From a virus, in IMG/VR virus record IMGVR_UViG_3300027833_000025, positions 33,819 to 97,818 of that record: a stretch of 64,000 bases of DNA; one strand, given 5' to 3'. The translations under genes were made by a program, and so were the position numbers. Below are positions 17,698 to 26,536 of the stretch, in pieces; the first letter of the stretch is position 1, and each line of letters starts with the position of its first letter. The notes under the pieces are model-generated. The model had not been told where the DNA came from, did no database searches, and saw only the letters and a list, made by a program, of their open reading frames with translations.

Positions 17698-18049
17698 ATT
17701 GGTTATGATAGAATTATTAAATATGCACGTGCACACTATAACAATTGATTCTTGGGATTTACAAAAAAAGATACCTAATGACATCTTGCCTCAAAATATT
17801 GAACATTGGATTAACCAAACTGTTGTATATCAGTGGTATCTAGAATCTGATTTAGGTAATTACCTAGCAAATTTATGTGATATAGATAATAACGAAATAG
17901 ATGTTCATAAACAATATAATACACACGAAGACTATATCCACATAAGCGCATGGTTGACACAAGCACAAATCGATAGAATTGAATTAGCATTCTTTATTAA
18001 GTTGAAAAGAAAAAATCCAAGGAGCAGTAAGTTGTATGAATCATTATGA
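17678..18049 (+). CDS. Hypothetical protein, up to 123 aa
   Basis: No recognised domain. The start is uncertain. ATG codons at 17678, 17705 and 17723 are all in frame and none has a good ribosome-binding site. The first lies within a promoter-like element. The end overlaps the next gene by 4 bp (ATGA). Confidence 0.6.
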   Translation: MYDYVIILVMIELLNMHVHTITIDSWDLQKKIPNDILPQNIEHWINQTVVYQWYLESDLGNYLANLCDIDNNEIDVHKQYNTHEDYIHISAWLTQAQIDRIELAFFIKLKRKNPRSSKLYESL

Positions 18050-18291
18050 ATAATAAAATACCTACAGTAGAGCAATTAGTGGAAATCGCACGAGAAGTAG
18101 AACTTGAGGATCCTATTGATTGGGAAGAGTTAAATGTAAGTGAAGATTCCGCATACAATCTCATAGCGAATCAAGTATTGTCAGATCATATGATGCGAAG
18201 TCCAGATGATCACGAAGTAGTTTTACTTGCAACTGTTACGAAGTTGATTGTTGAAAATTTCATATTAAACATAAAGTTGTTGCAGAAATAA
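18046..18291 (+). CDS. Conserved phage hypothetical protein, 81 aa
   Basis: Begins MNNKIPTVEQLVEIA and contains EDPIDWEEL and LLATVTKLIVENF. I recall similar small proteins from T4-like marine phages but know no function. Coupled by ATGA to the gene before it. Confidence 0.72.
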   Translation: MNNKIPTVEQLVEIAREVELEDPIDWEELNVSEDSAYNLIANQVLSDHMMRSPDDHEVVLLATVTKLIVENFILNIKLLQK

Positions 18292-18312
18292 CACGGAAGT
18301 AGAAGAAATAAC

Positions 18313-18675
18313 ATGGAAGTAGAAGCAGTAATATTGTTCTTGTTAATGTGTAAACATTCAGTTGCAGATTTAGCATTACAGTCACTTAGAAAACCAACCA
18401 CAAAGCGACTTTATTTTAATAAAGGATTGCACATACATGCATTAGATCATGCGACACTAACACTAGTCGTATTGGTATTTTTTATTAATCCATGGCTTGC
18501 ACTTGCATTTGCTGTATTGGATTATGTAGCACACTGGCACATTGATTGTTTAAAATCAAAACTGCTATGGACATTTGGAATACCAAGAGATGGTTCAGTA
18601 TTTTGGTGCATACAAACATGCGATCAAATATCTCATTATGCAACATATGCATTAATCGTGTATTTAATATGCTAA
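18313..18675 (+). CDS. DUF3307-like membrane protein, 120 aa
   Basis: Four or so hydrophobic segments with conserved polar positions typical of DUF3307: CKHSVAD, HALDHA, DYVAHWHIDCLK and CDQISHY. It is probably an inner-membrane protein of unknown function. The next gene starts inside its stop. Confidence 0.75.
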   Translation: MEVEAVILFLLMCKHSVADLALQSLRKPTTKRLYFNKGLHIHALDHATLTLVVLVFFINPWLALAFAVLDYVAHWHIDCLKSKLLWTFGIPRDGSVFWCIQTCDQISHYATYALIVYLIC

Positions 18676-19085
18676 TTGGATTTGATTTAGTTAGATGCTT
18701 GAGCGACATATTAGAAAAAAAAGTAGAATATAATGACGTGTTACTCGTAATAACATGTGTTGAAATTGATTTTAGAGATGAAGATCAATGGAATATATTC
18801 TGGAAGAGTACGATTGACCCAATACATTTGATGCTGGGCAATAATAGACATAAATTACATCTTCACGATAAATCAGAAGTTCACAATTTGATAGATGATT
18901 TATTATATGATGGAAAATTAGTAAAACGAGAACGCACACATGTGCTAGATTCAATAAGTAGTCTGCCAGGACATTGGCACGATATTATCCCATTAGAAGA
19001 ACATATGACACCCGCTGTACAAGACGCTTGGAATTATTTTAAGATGCTTGAGGCATTATGTCGCACAGGCAAAAACCCAACTTAA
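18669..19085 (+). CDS. Hypothetical protein, 138 aa
   Basis: The start ATG at 18669 overlaps the previous stop (ATGCTAA). An upstream in-frame ATG at 18546 would overlap the DUF3307 gene heavily and is disfavoured. The protein is acidic and rich in His, Trp and Leu, and not recognised. Confidence 0.65.
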   Translation: MLIGFDLVRCLSDILEKKVEYNDVLLVITCVEIDFRDEDQWNIFWKSTIDPIHLMLGNNRHKLHLHDKSEVHNLIDDLLYDGKLVKRERTHVLDSISSLPGHWHDIIPLEEHMTPAVQDAWNYFKMLEALCRTGKNPT

Positions 19086-19097
19086 ATTAAACAACAG

Positions 19098-19106
19098 CAT
19101 AAATAC
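19098..19106 (+). promoter_or_regulatory. T4-type late promoter
   Basis: CATAAATAC, 30 bp before 19136, at the head of the block of possible packaged proteins. Confidence 0.6.
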
Positions 19107-19135
19107 TACTAATATAAATTAATAGAGGTATTTTC

Positions 19136-19360
19136 ATGTCATTAGAAGAAGAAATTGAACAATTAAAGAAATTAGCAGGCATATACGATAAGGATAAAGA
19201 TATCGTAGATGGTGATGATGAATCTAATATATCAATAACAGGTTCAGAAAAGCGTAAAATTGAACGAGATAATAATATACAGCCAGGAACACCAGAATGG
19301 TTTAAGTTATGGTTTTCGTTGCCAAAAATGACAGGCGAAAAGCCGTTTGAAAAGGAATAG
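19136..19360 (+). CDS. Hypothetical protein, 74 aa
   Basis: Charged protein with an N-terminal helix (EEEIEQLKKLAGI) and an acidic central linker. First gene behind the late box at 19098. No family recognised. Confidence 0.65.
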   Translation: MSLEEEIEQLKKLAGIYDKDKDIVDGDDESNISITGSEKRKIERDNNIQPGTPEWFKLWFSLPKMTGEKPFEKE

Positions 19361-19363
19361 ATT

Positions 19364-20584
19364 ATGAGATTAAATGAATTTGATGATTCACTGAGTAGAG
19401 CAGACTTAGATGCGTTAGAAGTTTTTGCAGACAAAGTATTTGGTAAAGTAGGCATTGATGTAAACTTCACACGACACTTCTTAGATAGAGTAAATGACGA
19501 GCGCAACATTAAGCAGATCACCAAAGGTGAATTGACTCGCTTGTTCAAGCAAGAAGCAAAACGTTGGGCAAAGCCTATTGCTAGATTGGGACCAGATGCA
19601 GAAGGTACTATGAAGGATTTACAGACACAGATAAATCTACCATTTGTATTAGTATGGGATCATAATAATCAAGAACTTGATTTGATTGCTAAGACTGTTA
19701 TGCGCAAAAAAGATTTTAAGACTCATAACACAGAATTTCCAGTAGAATCAATCACCGAAGGCGACTCTGCTCCGGGCGCTGGTGCTATACATCATTCAGA
19801 AATTGCTCCAACTCTACAGAATCTAGAACAGAAATTGGGTATACCTTTAATGAAAAATGCACTAGGTAGTGTTGGCAAAAAAGAGTTTAGTGGAGACATT
19901 GATATTGCAGTGCAACTAACTAAAGAAGAGCAAGATGATTTTCAAAAGAAACTACAATCAACACCTGGACTTACATTTGTGCAAAAAACAGGTGTATTCA
20001 TTACAAGTGCCGATATTGTTGGATACGATGATAGTAAGCAAGCAGATGGAAAGCAACGCACTGGCAAAGTACAAATTGACTTTATGCCGGGCGACATAGA
20101 CTTCATGAAGCACTACTATCATTCTCCACACTCAAAAGAGATGAGCCAAGATGGTAAAAGTAGTAACTACAAAGGTGTTCACCGTAATCTTATGGTTAGT
20201 GCAATGATTGACAAAATTGACGTTAAATCAAGTGATGAAACTACACCAGATGGTAGACCACTTGAAATAGAACGCTGGATGTTCTCACCGACACAGGGCA
20301 TGGTGCGTGTAATTCGTAGACCAGTAGAAAAGAAGAATGGTACTGGTTATACAAAAGCAAATACTAATGAAGTAATCAAGGGTCCATTTAAAAATCCAGC
20401 AGAGTGGGCAAAAATATTAAAGTTAGACAATGCTGATGATCTATACAGTTTTGAATCGTTATATGCTGCTGCTAAGAAAAATTACCCATCAGATTTAGTT
20501 CAGAAGGTAGTTAGTGATTTTAAATCTAATCCTACTATTATAAAGCAAGGTATACCAACCGAATTAGAGGAACAAGTAAAATGA
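19364..20584 (+). CDS. Polymerase-beta-like nucleotidyltransferase domain protein, 406 aa
   Basis: The central GS...SGDIDIAV (about residues 167-182) is the GS-x(n)-DxD signature of the nucleotidyltransferase superfamily, and VQIDFMPG (about 236-243) supplies the third carboxylate. An N-terminal domain (about 1-125) with TRHFLDRVNDERN is unassigned. The N-terminus MRLNEFDD is capsid-targeting-like. It could transfer a nucleotide to a host protein or RNA after injection, which is inference. ATGA overlap with the next gene. Confidence 0.77.
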   Translation: MRLNEFDDSLSRADLDALEVFADKVFGKVGIDVNFTRHFLDRVNDERNIKQITKGELTRLFKQEAKRWAKPIARLGPDAEGTMKDLQTQINLPFVLVWDHNNQELDLIAKTVMRKKDFKTHNTEFPVESITEGDSAPGAGAIHHSEIAPTLQNLEQKLGIPLMKNALGSVGKKEFSGDIDIAVQLTKEEQDDFQKKLQSTPGLTFVQKTGVFITSADIVGYDDSKQADGKQRTGKVQIDFMPGDIDFMKHYYHSPHSKEMSQDGKSSNYKGVHRNLMVSAMIDKIDVKSSDETTPDGRPLEIERWMFSPTQGMVRVIRRPVEKKNGTGYTKANTNEVIKGPFKNPAEWAKILKLDNADDLYSFESLYAAAKKNYPSDLVQKVVSDFKSNPTIIKQGIPTELEEQVK

Positions 20585-21021
20585 GAATACAAGATTTATA
20601 TGAAGCAAAAAAGAAGAAAACAAAAAGATTAGATCCTGAATGTTGGGATGGTTATAAAAAAGATGGTACAAAAATAGACAATGGTGTTCGTGTAAACAAT
20701 TGTGTCATAGAGGTTAGTGAAGACGAATACACATACGAAGGTGAATTAAGTATGTTGTATGATGAATTAGAAATCTTAGACGAAGCAGAATACCAAGGTC
20801 GTAAAGTTAAACTAGGCAAGCCTTCACGAGGTGATGTTAAGAAGTTCAAAGTGTATGTAAAGAATGACAAAGGTAACGTAGTTAAAGTTAACTTTGGTGA
20901 TCCTGATATGCGCATTAGAAAGTCTAATCCAGCAGCAAGAAAGAGTTTTCGTGCACGTCATAAGTGTGCTGATAAAAAAGATAGAACCACAGCAGGATAT
21001 TGGTCTTGTAAAAAATGGTAA
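20581..21021 (+). CDS. Candidate head-packaged protein with Cys motifs, 146 aa
   Basis: The N-terminus MRIQDLYEA holds LYE followed by Ala, a possible prohead-protease site. Two conserved phage-type patches are present: CWDGYKKDGTK and a C-terminal KSFRARHKC...TAGYWSCKKW that may bind zinc. The protein is very basic at both ends, which fits nucleic-acid association. Function unknown. Confidence 0.75.
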   Translation: MRIQDLYEAKKKKTKRLDPECWDGYKKDGTKIDNGVRVNNCVIEVSEDEYTYEGELSMLYDELEILDEAEYQGRKVKLGKPSRGDVKKFKVYVKNDKGNVVKVNFGDPDMRIRKSNPAARKSFRARHKCADKKDRTTAGYWSCKKW

Positions 21022-21029
21022 TATAGTAT

Positions 21030-22028
21030 ATGAAAATTAGTGAAATAGTAGAACCAACGAAACTAACATTACCTACGATAGAAGTAGGTGATGAAGTGCT
21101 GGTTGGTAAATTCAAGAACAGTAAAGCAACTGTAAAGGGGTTTACAAAAGATGCTTACAATCAACCTGTAATGAAGACTACAAAGGGTGATAAGAAGGTA
21201 TTCAAAGATAGACATAGTAAATTGGTACAAGAAGATCAATCGCCAGCATTGCCAGTTACATCAGTAAAAAATTTATATCATGTTGGCACATTAGATGCGT
21301 CAAAGAAGCGTGATGGATATGAGGGCGCAGGGTTGAGCGTAAGTACCCATCCAGATGATTGGAAAAAGATTGCTAGAGGACATGTAACTGGGGATACATA
21401 TAGTGCTACTAAAGATGGAAACAGATTCCTAAATGCACATGCACTTACAGATTCGCATGACGAAGTAATCAAACAATGGGCAATTGAAAATGGATACTTA
21501 GAACAGCAAGAAACTGTTACAGTATGTTACTATGATGATGAAATGGAAGATGACCTTTGTTCAACTTTCAATTCAATGGCAGATGCAGAATATGAATATG
21601 ATGGTGAATTAGAACACTATGACGTTGAAGTAGACAAGGGTGGTATTGTTCCAACTGATAAACTGAAAAAAGCAGCAAGACAGAAACGCATGGAATCAAC
21701 TGGCGTACTAGACTTTGTTCTACCCTTATATGCAGAGCAAGCAGGACTTGATGGGGTATGGTGGCAAGATACGCTAGATGTAAGTAGATATTCAGCACCT
21801 CGTGGTGTTATTGTTCCTAGCAAAATTGACTCTTGGGAGTTTAAAGTAAACGAATCAATAGTAGAAGATGGTAAGATTGTGCAAGGTGTTAATACCACAG
21901 TAGATGTAAAGCCGGGTGAAACTGAGCGACAAGCAGCAAAGTTCGGAAACAAAATGACAAAGAAAGGTCCGCCTATATTGGGTGGCAGTTCATCTCATAA
22001 ATTATTTAATATGGGACTAGGAGAATAA
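21030..22028 (+). CDS. Candidate head-packaged protein, possible ART-like fold, 332 aa
   Basis: The N-terminus MKISEIVEP matches the capsid-targeting-like pattern. The body has NLYHVGTLDAS (about residue 84) and GAGLSVSTHPDDW, reminiscent of the first strands of ADP-ribosyltransferase-type domains, and later GLDGVWWQDTLD. T4 packages the ADP-ribosyltransferase Alt in this way, so the analogy is attractive, but the fold assignment is a guess from short patterns. Confidence 0.7.
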   Translation: MKISEIVEPTKLTLPTIEVGDEVLVGKFKNSKATVKGFTKDAYNQPVMKTTKGDKKVFKDRHSKLVQEDQSPALPVTSVKNLYHVGTLDASKKRDGYEGAGLSVSTHPDDWKKIARGHVTGDTYSATKDGNRFLNAHALTDSHDEVIKQWAIENGYLEQQETVTVCYYDDEMEDDLCSTFNSMADAEYEYDGELEHYDVEVDKGGIVPTDKLKKAARQKRMESTGVLDFVLPLYAEQAGLDGVWWQDTLDVSRYSAPRGVIVPSKIDSWEFKVNESIVEDGKIVQGVNTTVDVKPGETERQAAKFGNKMTKKGPPILGGSSSHKLFNMGLGE

Positions 22029-22030
22029 TA

Positions 22031-23161
22031 ATGAAAATTAATGAAGTTGTTACCATTAAAGAAGATGCTATGGAAATAGCGAAGACATTGATGTCATTGT
22101 CTGGTGAAGAGATAGTAGCATTAAGCGCAGCACTGACTATGACAGTTCCCGTATTGAAAGGATTGTTTAAAACTGGTAAAGGCATCATGAAAGTGAAGCG
22201 TATGATGGATAGAGCAAGTGTGCGTATCGCTAATGGCATTGTTAAAGAAGATCGTATTAATGAAATAGAGTATTCATCAGATGTTCAAAAAGATGATATG
22301 TCAAAGTATGATCTAGATGACATGATAGGATCAACTGAATCAACTGGTAAGAAGATAAACGGATATGAGATTCATACAATTGATGAAGGTGATGTATCAT
22401 TCTTGGTAAAAGAGCCATACGGTGACGGATTTTTAGGTGAGTTACGATTAAAACCTGAACACAAGTATGAAGGAATGCATAAGAGTGTTGTGTTCTTTGA
22501 TGAAGTGATTCAAGGAAAAGGTATAGCACCATTATTGTATAAAATGGCGATAGTTGATTATGGTCATACTATTGTTAGTGATTATAAGCAGTCCAAAGGT
22601 AGCAAGACCTTATGGGAACGATTAGCAAAGATGTCTGGTGTGTTTGTGTATGGATGGAATCCAAGAGCAAAGGGTGATAAAGAATTTTTTCAATGGGATC
22701 CTACTGAAGACTCCGACAGTGTAATTTATCATGGTGATTCATCAACTGATGTATTAAGAGATGAATTAGATGCATTAATGAAAGATATTGGTAGTCGTAA
22801 GCAATCAGGTGAATTGTCAGCAGAACAAGCACAGGTAGAGTGGAACGAAGGTAAAAAAGAAATCAGTGCTGAATTAAAAGATGCAGACTTAGTTAGATAC
22901 AATGACATTAGACTAATTGCAACAGCAGATAATAACTTAGACGAGTCTATAGGAGCATTAATGGGTATGATATTACCAACACACGCAGCAATGTACAAAA
23001 AAGCAGCAGCAATGATGTCAGAATTTCATGATGAATATCCATCATATGGATTGAACAAACTTGCAGCATTAGTATCAAGACGCACCGCAAAAGATTTTGA
23101 CAGACGTGCTTTGGTACAAACTTACAAAAAGCAGTATCCTTCATCAAATATAGAAGAATGA
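22031..23161 (+). CDS. GNAT-like domain protein, candidate packaged protein, 376 aa
   Basis: It starts MKINEVVTIKED with an IKE site for possible prohead-protease cleavage. The central region (about residues 115-215) has VIQGKGIAPLLYKMA followed by GHTIVSDY and LWERLAK, which fits an acetyltransferase-type (GNAT) fold with the QGKGIA pantetheine-binding loop. A hydrophobic helix lies at about 30-50. The acceptor is unknown. Confidence 0.7.
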   Translation: MKINEVVTIKEDAMEIAKTLMSLSGEEIVALSAALTMTVPVLKGLFKTGKGIMKVKRMMDRASVRIANGIVKEDRINEIEYSSDVQKDDMSKYDLDDMIGSTESTGKKINGYEIHTIDEGDVSFLVKEPYGDGFLGELRLKPEHKYEGMHKSVVFFDEVIQGKGIAPLLYKMAIVDYGHTIVSDYKQSKGSKTLWERLAKMSGVFVYGWNPRAKGDKEFFQWDPTEDSDSVIYHGDSSTDVLRDELDALMKDIGSRKQSGELSAEQAQVEWNEGKKEISAELKDADLVRYNDIRLIATADNNLDESIGALMGMILPTHAAMYKKAAAMMSEFHDEYPSYGLNKLAALVSRRTAKDFDRRALVQTYKKQYPSSNIEE

Positions 23162-23167
23162 GTAATA

Positions 23168-23548
23168 ATGGATATTACAGTACGTAGACTAACGCCTGCT
23201 GATGTTTATAAACTGCAAAGTATAGTAAAGGAAGATATAGCAAAAAACGCATATATCACTTGGCCCTTTACTAGAGAGATAGCATTGTCGTTTATTACTG
23301 AATACAACACATGGGGTATTTGGCTCAATGATGGTATACTTGCTGGTGCGATTGAGATAAAAGATACGCATGAAACTGCATATTTGGTTGCTACAATATA
23401 TCAAAATAATGGTATTGCTACAGCAGCAATTGAGCAGATAAAAGAAATATATCATTATAGACAATTATGGTGCAAGATAAATCCAAATAATAAAGCGAGT
23501 TTAAAAGTTGCAAACAAAACACATATGAGAGTTCAGTTTTATAGATAA
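23168..23548 (+). CDS. GNAT-family N-acetyltransferase, 126 aa
   Basis: Begins MDITVRRLTPADV as many RimI-like enzymes do. QNNGIATAAIEQI provides the acetyl-CoA-binding loop (Q/R-x-x-G-x-A/G), followed by a C-terminal NPNNKASLKVANK typical of the family. It is small for a GNAT but contains the core. Target unknown. No targeting-like N-terminus, unlike its neighbours. Confidence 0.78.
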   Translation: MDITVRRLTPADVYKLQSIVKEDIAKNAYITWPFTREIALSFITEYNTWGIWLNDGILAGAIEIKDTHETAYLVATIYQNNGIATAAIEQIKEIYHYRQLWCKINPNNKASLKVANKTHMRVQFYR

Positions 23549-23552
23549 ATAG
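23544..23552 (+). promoter_or_regulatory. T4-type late promoter
   Basis: GATAAATAG overlapping the GNAT stop, 18 bp before 23571, followed by an AGGAGG ribosome-binding site. Confidence 0.5.
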
Positions 23553-23570
23553 TAATGCAGGAGGCAGATT

Positions 23571-23825
23571 ATGGCGAACAAGAAAGTAGAGAATCATGAT
23601 ATCGAAGATTTACATGGTCCCATGAATAGTGTTGCAAAAGAAGATGCAAAAATATGGACAGGTCTAGAAAATAAAAAAGAATCAGAATATGAATTACATG
23701 AACATAGGACAGTAGTCGCAAAAAAGCAGAAAGCGAAGAAATCTAGTAAAAAGCAAGATAGGCGAATATCGAAGCAATTAGTCAAACAAACTGACAATGG
23801 ACAAAGTGCATTATTGCATAAATAA
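23571..23825 (+). CDS. Small basic protein, 84 aa
   Basis: Preceded by a near-perfect AGGAGG site. The second half is Lys/Arg-rich (KKQKAKKSSKKQDRR), suggesting nucleic-acid binding or a head-internal role. No family recognised. Confidence 0.65.
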   Translation: MANKKVENHDIEDLHGPMNSVAKEDAKIWTGLENKKESEYELHEHRTVVAKKQKAKKSSKKQDRRISKQLVKQTDNGQSALLHK

Positions 23826-23829
23826 TATT

Positions 23830-24039
23830 ATGAAAATAAATGAAATTATAAGTGAAGAGGCAGCAACAGGTGATACGATGTCTGGCAATTTTGGTGCTGT
23901 TTCGTTCCCAATGACACCTGGAACTACGAAAATGGCTGCTAGAAAGGCAGTTGATCCTAAAGGACATTTAGGTTTAGGTAAATCAAATAAATCTTTTAAA
24001 GGATTTAGACAATACAAGTTGGATAAAAAAGATAAATGA
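23830..24039 (+). CDS. Small candidate head-packaged protein, 69 aa
   Basis: ATG 23830 is chosen because it gives MKINEIISEEA, matching the neighbours' N-terminal pattern and containing ISE before Glu (possible protease site). The tail is Lys-rich (GKSNKSFKGFRQYK). A longer frame from 23797 lacks support. It overlaps the next gene by 4 bp. Confidence 0.68.
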   Translation: MKINEIISEEAATGDTMSGNFGAVSFPMTPGTTKMAARKAVDPKGHLGLGKSNKSFKGFRQYKLDKKDK

Positions 24040-25217
24040 AATTCGAACAATTAAATGAGAAGTCAACATTACCATTATCACAAGAAGTTTCTAACTTACT
24101 TGGACGTGGTGATACAGTTTATATTCAAATTGATGATGCTAATGTAGCAGAAATAGTAGGAGTCAATCTTGACAAAGATAAGCGAACCGTAATTGTAGGA
24201 TTTGGTAAATCTAGAAAATCTATCCCAGTACATAACGACACATACAGAATTGATGATAGCGAGGGCTATAACGTAATTCGTAAAATTAAAGAATCAAACA
24301 TACAGGAAATTCCCATGACAAACAAAAAAATTAACGAAGGCGCATTTGGCGACTTAGCCAACGTAGCAGAACGTGATCACGAAGTGCAAATGGCACGTGC
24401 TGATCTATATAAGATAGCAAAATATGCTATGAAACTTCATGATATGTTAAAATCTGTATCAGAAGTAGAAGGTATTCAAGGTTGGCAGCAAGCTAAAATT
24501 ACTATAGCAGCAGACGATATATCAAGTGTGTACCATGCAATGGATTACGATATGATGGATCTAGATGCAGACTATGACGTAGATGAAGGAATTTCGTCTA
24601 GACCAGGCTTGAGTGCTCCATTGAAGCGTACCATTGAAAATTTACCACATTTGGTAGGCGATAAAGTTGCTGATGAACGATGGGAAGCGAAAAGAGCAGC
24701 AAAGAAAGCAGCAGTCGAAAAGCGTGGTTTAAATGCATTATTTGCTGGTGCTGGAGATACCAACTCTGTTATCACACGTCAGCGTACAGAAATGGACAAT
24801 GAAGGTAGCGCAGGCAACATATATAAAGATGGTGTTGATCAAGGTATGTATGAAATTGACACAAACGCAGATACTTTATTTTTTAATAATCAAGGGTTTG
24901 ATTCGTTTGAAGATGTAGCAGCAGCATTGGGTGGTGAATTCTCTTGGGATGAATCTGCAAAATTAAACAATGTGACCGAAGCAACTGGAACACAAGAAGG
25001 AGATCGTATGTACAAAGTTGTACACGCAAAGAAAAATCCAATTGAAGTTTCAGCATCAACTAGTTACGAAGCAGCAACAAAAGCAGCAGCGATTTGGAAA
25101 TTAAAATCAACAGCAGGTATTTCCCCGTATCTATTAGATATGAAACATGTTTCAGAACAAGCATCATCTATGTTTGAATCTGCTAGAAAGAAAGCAAAAT
25201 TAAAAGCGAAAAAATAA
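24036..25217 (+). CDS. Candidate head-packaged protein, 393 aa
   Basis: The N-terminus MKFEQLNEK fits the targeting-like pattern. A second start-like point lies at Met94 (24315), with AGGAAA upstream and a second INE site before Gly. The C-terminal MYKVVHAKK...SYEAATKAAA...KSTAGI segment recurs in other phage proteins as I recall. No enzymatic motif. The stop overlaps the next start (TAATG). Confidence 0.72.
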   Translation: MKFEQLNEKSTLPLSQEVSNLLGRGDTVYIQIDDANVAEIVGVNLDKDKRTVIVGFGKSRKSIPVHNDTYRIDDSEGYNVIRKIKESNIQEIPMTNKKINEGAFGDLANVAERDHEVQMARADLYKIAKYAMKLHDMLKSVSEVEGIQGWQQAKITIAADDISSVYHAMDYDMMDLDADYDVDEGISSRPGLSAPLKRTIENLPHLVGDKVADERWEAKRAAKKAAVEKRGLNALFAGAGDTNSVITRQRTEMDNEGSAGNIYKDGVDQGMYEIDTNADTLFFNNQGFDSFEDVAAALGGEFSWDESAKLNNVTEATGTQEGDRMYKVVHAKKNPIEVSASTSYEAATKAAAIWKLKSTAGISPYLLDMKHVSEQASSMFESARKKAKLKAKK

Positions 25218-25381
25218 TGTTTGAACCATCACTAGAAAGTAGAAATGAATGTAATCAATGCGGTGGAGTTTGTCATGGCAAAGCCGCAAGATATCGCACA
25301 CTAACAATATTGGGCGAAATACCAAGACGAATCAAAGTGTGTGATTCATGTCAGTGCAAGAAGTGTATACCAGAAGACTAA
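25217..25381 (+). CDS. Cys-rich zinc-ribbon-like mini-protein, 54 aa
   Basis: Read directly after the previous stop (TAATG). Contains CNQCGGVCHG near residue 12 and CDSCQCKKC at 42-50, a pair of Cys knuckles spaced as in zinc ribbons. Probably metal-binding, with nucleic-acid or protein contacts. Function unknown. Confidence 0.68.
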   Translation: MFEPSLESRNECNQCGGVCHGKAARYRTLTILGEIPRRIKVCDSCQCKKCIPED

Positions 25382-25391
25382 GAGAACTATT

Positions 25392-26393
25392 ATGAAAGCA
25401 ACTCAATTTTTACAAGAAGGATCCCTGACCAATCAAGAATTACGCAAGTATGGTGGTAAGCGGTTGGATTTATTCATAGCAAAGATTCAATCAGGTTCTC
25501 CATTTGTAAAAGCAGGAGAAACTGAACCTTCTATTGTGTTAGTTAATGACCCAGATATTATTGAGCGTTTAAAGAATAACGATATCCCTGCGATGTTTGA
25601 TATGGAAGAAGGCGGTTCAATTCGTCTTACTCAATTACAAAAAACTAAAGAATTCGGTAGCACAGGTAGTAAGAAAGACACCTCTGAAAAGCAAGAACAT
25701 GGTTTAATAGAAATAATCAATAATAATCCAGGTTGTATGATTAGCAAAATGGGTATTACCGCACAATCAGCGCGTGGCAATGAAGGTTTGAATGCCATGA
25801 AGAAAGAACGATACATTGATATATTCATAACTGACAGTAAAGGAAAAGATCACGGTATCTCTATGAAAGGAACAACTGCTCCATCATTAGGTGGCGGTGG
25901 CGCAGCAGGAATCAATTCTGTAGCCCCAGATTTATTCAAAAAGATATTCGCAAGAATTGAACAGTTCATGAAGAATGAATTACAATTAACCAATGGTGAT
26001 ATTATTGCATCAAAGCATATCCCAGATATATTTGTTCGTGTACCAGATGATTATGTGGAAGTCATAATGAAGGGTAACGAAGCAATGGGTGGCCCTATTG
26101 ATTATATGTATGTAGGTCCTATGGATGCTATCGGAGAAGTTGATAATAATAATATGTTGAATTTAAATGGAAAATTCTATACAATAGAAGAGTACATTAA
26201 TAAAATCGGTAATTTCTACTTTAGAATACGTAAGCGTGACATAGCAGATAATAAGACAGTTCAAGTGGCGTATGATGAAAAGAATACACTCGGTCTGCCT
26301 AAGTTATTAAAAAATCCTGAAACTCATAAAAACAATTTAAGACTAGTTGTTACTAATAAACCTTCTACAACAGGTATTATCTTAGACTTGTAA
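25392..26393 (+). CDS. Candidate head-packaged protein, possibly nuclease-like, 333 aa
   Basis: ATG 25392 gives MKATQFLQEG, with LQE before Gly as a possible prohead-protease site. An upstream in-frame ATG at 25341 lies inside the previous gene. The middle has YIDIFITDSKGKDHGISMKG, which vaguely resembles a PD-(D/E)xK core, then a Gly-rich SLGGGGAAG. The nuclease idea is weak. Confidence 0.7.
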   Translation: MKATQFLQEGSLTNQELRKYGGKRLDLFIAKIQSGSPFVKAGETEPSIVLVNDPDIIERLKNNDIPAMFDMEEGGSIRLTQLQKTKEFGSTGSKKDTSEKQEHGLIEIINNNPGCMISKMGITAQSARGNEGLNAMKKERYIDIFITDSKGKDHGISMKGTTAPSLGGGGAAGINSVAPDLFKKIFARIEQFMKNELQLTNGDIIASKHIPDIFVRVPDDYVEVIMKGNEAMGGPIDYMYVGPMDAIGEVDNNNMLNLNGKFYTIEEYINKIGNFYFRIRKRDIADNKTVQVAYDEKNTLGLPKLLKNPETHKNNLRLVVTNKPSTTGIILDL

Positions 26394-26456
26394 TATGTCA
26401 CGATTGCACTACTCAGTGCAATTATCATTACCTTTGTAAATAACCTAAAAAATCAA

Positions 26457-26485
26457 TTGACAACTCTGTGTTTATAGTGTATTAT
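26457..26485 (+). promoter_or_regulatory. Sigma70-like promoter
   Basis: TTGACA (26457-26462), 17 bp, TATTAT (26480-26485). It precedes the small gene and DNA polymerase. The AAGG palindrome is absent. Confidence 0.75.
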
Positions 26486-26536
26486 AGTTAAATGCATTAT
26501 CTAATGCATATTCATTAATTTTAGGAGAACATCACA

